A program made the position numbers and the translations under genes. DNA of 9,890 nt from UMGS1002 sp050946195. GTDB taxonomy: Bacteria > Bacillota > Clostridia > Oscillospirales > CAG-272. Of the stretch, positions 7,534-9,890 are shown in pieces (the stretch's first letter is position 1; the number at the start of each line of letters is the position of its first letter). The stretch spans positions 1-9,890 of the forward strand of contig JBMNUI010000061.1 in assembly GCA_050946195.1 (NCBI GenBank), given 5' to 3'. The notes beneath the pieces were generated by a model. The model was not told the DNA's origin and ran no database searches. It was given only the letters and a program-made list of their open reading frames with translations.

Positions 7534-7552
7534 GCGGCGTACTCGACGCCGC
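7534..7552. repeat. Stem-loop in the lexA-permease spacer
   Basis: GCGGCGT (7534-7540) and ACGCCGC (7546-7552) form a 7-bp stem with a 5-base loop. On the minus strand, where both flanking genes lie, no U-tract follows, so it should not terminate that transcript. On the plus strand it is followed by TGCTTTTTG and resembles a terminator, although no plus-strand gene ends nearby. It could instead protect or divide the lexA-permease messenger. Confidence 0.4.
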
Positions 7553-7561
7553 TGCTTTTTG

Positions 7562-8161
7562 TCAGTATATTCTCAAGCAGGCAATAACCTTGCCGAGTAT
7601 CGAGAGCTGCTGTACATAAACCGGTGACATCAGGCGGTTTGCGGGCTGCAGGCGGAACCTTCCGGGCTCGCGGTAAAAGCTTCTGACTATCACCTCGCCG
7701 CCAACCATTGCAACAATTATGTCGCCGTTCCTGGCCCAGTCACGCCGGTCGACCACAACCACGTCGCCGTCCAAAATCCCGGCCTCAATCATTCCCGGCT
7801 CGCTCACCTTGAGGGCAAAAAGGTTGTTCTGGTCGTAACCGATGCTGCCTGCCACAAAATTTATATATCCCTCGTAATTCTCCATGTCGAGCAGAGGAAC
7901 GCCTGCCGTAACCTTGCCTATGATGGGAACCCTTGTTTTTTTCTGGTCCGGCATCCTGAGCACCCGAATAGTGCGGCTTTTGCCGTCCTCTTTCTGAATA
8001 TAGCCCTCGGCCTCAAGCCGCTGGAGGCAGTTATAGACCGTTGAAGTGCTTTTGAAGCCCAGCGCCTTCTGGATATCTCGGACGCTGGGGGGGTAGCCTT
8101 TTTTGTGAATTGTCTCGATTATGTAATCAAGCGTATTTTGCTCAAGCGCGGATAATTTCAT
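7562..8161 (-). CDS. LexA-family repressor lacking the Ser-Lys self-cleavage dyad
   Basis: Transcriptional repressor homologous to LexA over its whole length (199 residues). The N-terminal winged helix is well preserved: GYPPSVRDIQKALGF (22-36), then STSTVYNCLQRLEAEGYI (38-55) with the recognition helix. The S24 peptidase-like C-terminal domain follows, with IGKVTAGVP (81-89) retaining the Ala86-Gly87 bond that LexA normally cuts. The catalytic residues are not retained. Where Firmicutes LexA has GDSM, this protein has EPGM (121-124), so the nucleophile Ser is Gly123 (GGA). Where others have TVKRF it reads IVRSF (158-162), so the general-base Lys is Arg160 (AGA). Dimer-domain sequences (NGDIIVAM, RFRLQPAN, ILGKVIACLR) are otherwise normal. 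The ATG at 8159-8161 was chosen because AGGA lies seven bases upstream and MKLSALEQ matches usual LexA starts; a TTG at 8192-8194 is in frame. It is the first gene of a likely unit with the ABC transporter. No gene symbol is given because SOS function is doubtful. Confidence 0.92.
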   Translation of the reverse strand: MKLSALEQNTLDYIIETIHKKGYPPSVRDIQKALGFKSTSTVYNCLQRLEAEGYIQKEDGKSRTIRVLRMPDQKKTRVPIIGKVTAGVPLLDMENYEGYINFVAGSIGYDQNNLFALKVSEPGMIEAGILDGDVVVVDRRDWARNGDIIVAMVGGEVIVRSFYREPGRFRLQPANRLMSPVYVQQLSILGKVIACLRIY

Positions 8162-8265
8162 TTGTGTTTCCTGGATTGATACTTCGCCTTCCAAACCTAA
8201 GCCCTCCGTTTCTCAATTATTCTGCTAAAGGGGGCTGCCGAAGACTAAATTACATACATTGTCTC

Positions 8266-8306
8266 CTGCATATGGTCAATCGACAAGTCGATATATCCAT
8301 ATGCAG
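8266..8306. repeat. Nested palindrome in the lexA-like promoter/leader, possible operator
   Basis: Outer arms CTGCATATGG (8266-8275) and CCATATGCAG (8297-8306) are exact reverse complements. Inside them ATCGAC-AA-GTCGAT (8279-8292) forms a second palindrome with nearly the same centre. It lies about 20-60 bases downstream of the start point expected from the promoter at 8331-8359. It also covers a second possible -35 box, TTGACC (8274-8279), with TATGTA 17 bases on (8251-8256). Such a position suits an autoregulatory operator or a structured leader RNA; neither is shown by the sequence alone. Confidence 0.5.
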
Positions 8307-8330
8307 CCATAATTAGCATAAGATGTGTAT

Positions 8331-8359
8331 ATTATGCACGAATTCTGTGCCTCTGTCAA
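8331..8359 (-). promoter_or_regulatory. Sigma-A type promoter of the LexA-like gene and ABC transporter
   Basis: On the minus strand a perfect TTGACA (8354-8359) and CATAAT (8331-8336) are 17 bases apart, with an A/T-rich stretch upstream (8361-8382) that could act as an UP element. The start point would be near 8324, leaving a leader of about 160 bases that contains the palindrome at 8266-8306. The spacer contains GAATTC flanked by GCAC/GTGC. Confidence 0.75.
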
Positions 8360-8384
8360 ACAAAAATTTTAATCAATATTTACC

Positions 8385-8412
8385 AAAAAACCGAGTGGCT
8401 ATTATACTCAAT
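8385..8412 (-). terminator. Weak candidate terminator after the 114-residue gene
   Basis: On the minus strand GAGT (8406-8409) pairs with ACTC (8393-8396) around a 9-base A/T-rich loop, extended by two G-U pairs and one A-U pair. A run of six T (8385-8390) follows. The stem is short and A/U-rich, but it is the only hairpin with a T-run seen between the 114-residue gene and the next promoter. Confidence 0.3.
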
Positions 8413-8436
8413 TGTTACATTTTAGCATAATATGCA

Positions 8437-8781
8437 TTATTTTCTGTAGTAAACATAATGAGCCACAATGGTACGGACAATCCCGCCCTGCTCAAGGTCG
8501 GGCGCGGTTATCACCACCCCGTCATTTGACAAAAGCTCCCCTGCCTGCATTTCGTCTATTTTGCAGCGCAGTACTATTTTCTGCGAAGCATAAACGATGA
8601 ACTCGTCGCCGCGGATGTTAAGCCCGCCTTCCCTTCCGATAACCTCCTCGACGCCGTCCTCCCGCCGCTCGGTGACATATTTGATATGCTGCCCGCAAAT
8701 CCGCTCGGCCATCTCGCGCCGGTAGCGCGGGGTATCGGGATTCTTGCTCTTTGTCCAGTGTTTGATTACCTTTTTCAGCAT
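8437..8781 (-). CDS. Uncharacterised 114-residue protein downstream of GH13
   Basis: I do not recognise a named family with certainty, though the sequence has the look of a conserved hypothetical protein of Clostridia. It has no signal peptide or membrane segment, so it is probably cytosolic. The N-terminus is strongly basic (KKVIKHWTKSK, then PRYRREMAERICG at 18-30). The remainder alternates hydrophobic and polar residues as in a small beta-rich domain: VIGREGGLNIRGDEFIVYA (47-65), DGVVITAPDLEQGG (87-100), IVRTIVAHYVYYRK (101-114). A bacterial PH/GRAM-like fold is one possibility from the strand pattern, offered only as a guess. The ATG at 8779-8781 has GGAG about six bases upstream. It starts 24 bases after the GH13 stop, so the two are very likely co-transcribed, which suggests but does not show a link to alpha-glucan metabolism. 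Confidence 0.8.
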   Translation of the reverse strand: MLKKVIKHWTKSKNPDTPRYRREMAERICGQHIKYVTERREDGVEEVIGREGGLNIRGDEFIVYASQKIVLRCKIDEMQAGELLSNDGVVITAPDLEQGGIVRTIVAHYVYYRK

Positions 8782-8805
8782 ATCAATCTCCGCTAAACCA
8801 ACCTG

Positions 8806-9890
8806 TCAGTTTTCCTTTAAGATGACCGCGCTCATCGGCTCGAGCGTTACCCGGCCGCAGTACTCACGGCCCGTGAGCAGGTCAATCTGCCTTGTGGGCA
8901 GCCTGAAAGACAATTCTGCATCGCCGCTGTTGGCGGCCATCACAACCCGCTCGCCGCCGCGCGTGCGCTCGTATGCGATAAATCCCTCGCCGTAGCCGAG
9001 CACTTCAAAGTCCCCGCCGTCAAACACCCGCTCGCGCGTGCGGATCTCGCCCAGCCGCCGGTAGTGGGCCAGCAATTCGGCATTCCCTCTGCCCCACGGG
9101 TAGGGCATACGGCAGAAGGGGTCGCGCCCGCCTTCAAGCCCGGCCTCATCCCCGTAAAAGAGCGACGGCGTGCCGTATACGGTGTACTGCAGGGTCGAGA
9201 CAAGCTTCAGCCGGCGCAACGCAAGTGCGTATTTTTCGCTGTCCAGCCTGAAGGTTGCAAGCTTTTCGTTTTTCATCGAGTCGGTGCCGGCATCGCCCAG
9301 CACAGTGAGAATCCTCTCGGTATCATGGGTTCCGAGCAGGTTCATGAGAATATTGCAGACGCAGGGCGGATAGGAAGAGTATATATCTGTAAGAATATTA
9401 TACAGCATTTTCCCGTCGCTGTAAAGCGTAAAGTCAATTATTGCGTTTCTTATCGGATAATTCATAACGCTGTCAAGCTCCAGACCCCGAAGATACTTCC
9501 TCCGCCGGCCATAGGATATCTTGTCGGCGGCATTCTCCCAGACCTCGCCGATGATTACCGCATCCTCCGAAACACTCTTGACAGAGCGCCTGAAGTCCTC
9601 AAGGAACCTGTCCGAGAGCTCGTCGGGCACGTCAAGCCGCCAGCCCCCAATGCCCCGCCTGACATATTTCGCTCCTATCCCGTCCCGCCCGGCAAAGTAG
9701 GCGCGGCATATGTCGTTTTCGTGGTTTAGTTTCGGCAGCCTTGTGATGTCCCACCAGCACTCGTAGCTGTCGGGATAGTCCTTGAAAAAGTACCAGTCAA
9801 AGTACGGCGAACTCTTTGACTGATAAGCGCCGGTACCGGGGTATCTGCCGTATCTGTTAAAATACCTGCTGTCGTCGCCGGTGTGGTTGA
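8806..9890 (-). CDS. GH13 alpha-glucan hydrolase (neopullulanase/alpha-amylase type), 5' end outside the window
   Basis: Glycoside hydrolase family 13 enzyme acting on alpha-glucosidic bonds of starch, glycogen or maltodextrins. The last 360 residues are visible; the frame is still open at 9890, so the N-terminus and any signal peptide or starch-binding domain are not seen. Conserved GH13 regions appear in order: NHTGD (region I, at the cut end), GWRLDVPDE with the nucleophile Asp86 of the visible part, IIGEVWEN with the acid/base Glu115, and LLGTHDTERI with the transition-state Asp189. The triad is therefore intact. CWWDITRLPKLN between regions I and II is typical of neopullulanase, cyclomaltodextrinase and related amylases, and the C-terminus ends in the usual small beta-domain (LEPMSAVILKEN). 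It ends 24 bases before the start of the 114-residue gene. The exact subfamily and substrate cannot be assigned from this part. Confidence 0.93.
   Translation of the reverse strand, partial: NHTGDDSRYFNRYGRYPGTGAYQSKSSPYFDWYFFKDYPDSYECWWDITRLPKLNHENDICRAYFAGRDGIGAKYVRRGIGGWRLDVPDELSDRFLEDFRRSVKSVSEDAVIIGEVWENAADKISYGRRRKYLRGLELDSVMNYPIRNAIIDFTLYSDGKMLYNILTDIYSSYPPCVCNILMNLLGTHDTERILTVLGDAGTDSMKNEKLATFRLDSEKYALALRRLKLVSTLQYTVYGTPSLFYGDEAGLEGGRDPFCRMPYPWGRGNAELLAHYRRLGEIRTRERVFDGGDFEVLGYGEGFIAYERTRGGERVVMAANSGDAELSFRLPTRQIDLLTGREYCGRVTLEPMSAVILKEN

Noticed and set aside
7534..7560. Hairpin followed by TGCTTTTT as a terminator ending the lexA transcript.
   Set aside because: The T-run lies on the plus-strand side; on the minus strand, which carries both genes, no U-tract follows the stem.
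8401..8406. TATAAT on the minus strand (ATTATA on plus) as a promoter for the LexA-like gene.
   Set aside because: No acceptable -35 box 16-18 bases upstream; TTGACA-17-CATAAT at 8331-8359 is far better.
9064..9729. Plus-strand open frame of 221 codons opposite the GH13 gene.
   Set aside because: Antisense shadow of a gene with all four GH13 regions intact; no ribosome site or family match.

Overview
The window looks like chromosomal DNA from an anaerobic member of the Clostridia (Firmicutes), possibly an Oscillospirales-type lineage. The evidence is a fairly G+C-rich coding sequence combined with strong purine-rich Shine-Dalgarno sites, A/T-rich sigma-A type promoters, a rubredoxin, a SpoVB-like flippase, a Firmicutes-type LexA homologue and a stand-alone acyltransferase relative that I know mainly from Clostridia. 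The taxon is inferred from gene content only. No rRNA, tRNA, insertion sequence, CRISPR array or phage gene was seen.

Left part (1-2512), all on the minus strand. A sigma-A promoter at 2109-2137 drives fumC (class II fumarase, 636-2000). Downstream lies a broken gene (40-584), a relic of a stand-alone E2-type (CAT-fold) acyltransferase. It carries a frame shift at an A9 tract, a large internal deletion and an in-frame TAA. A perfect 19-bp inverted repeat follows its stop codon. A rubredoxin gene (2269-2451) has its own consensus promoter and terminator.

Middle part (2513-5165). A 352-bp divergent intergenic region precedes a plus-strand MOP-superfamily flippase (2865-4418, SpoVB/MurJ-like). 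This gene converges on an ABC-transporter ATPase, and both share a bidirectional terminator at 4417-4448.

Right part (4461-9890), all minus strand. An apparent three-gene unit runs from a LexA homologue (7562-8161) to a 778-residue double-FtsX-domain ABC permease (5165-7501) and its ATPase (4461-5165), the last two overlapping by one base (TAATG). The LexA homologue is the most striking feature. Its winged-helix domain and Ala-Gly cleavage bond are intact, but the catalytic Ser is Gly and the catalytic Lys is Arg, so it should be unable to cleave itself. Its promoter region is A/T-rich and holds a nested long palindrome and repeated TGCATA-type words, but no Firmicutes SOS box. This suggests a repressor that has left the SOS response and may govern its own transporter operon. 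Upstream, a GH13 alpha-glucan hydrolase (cut by the window edge) and an uncharacterised 114-residue protein form a second unit.
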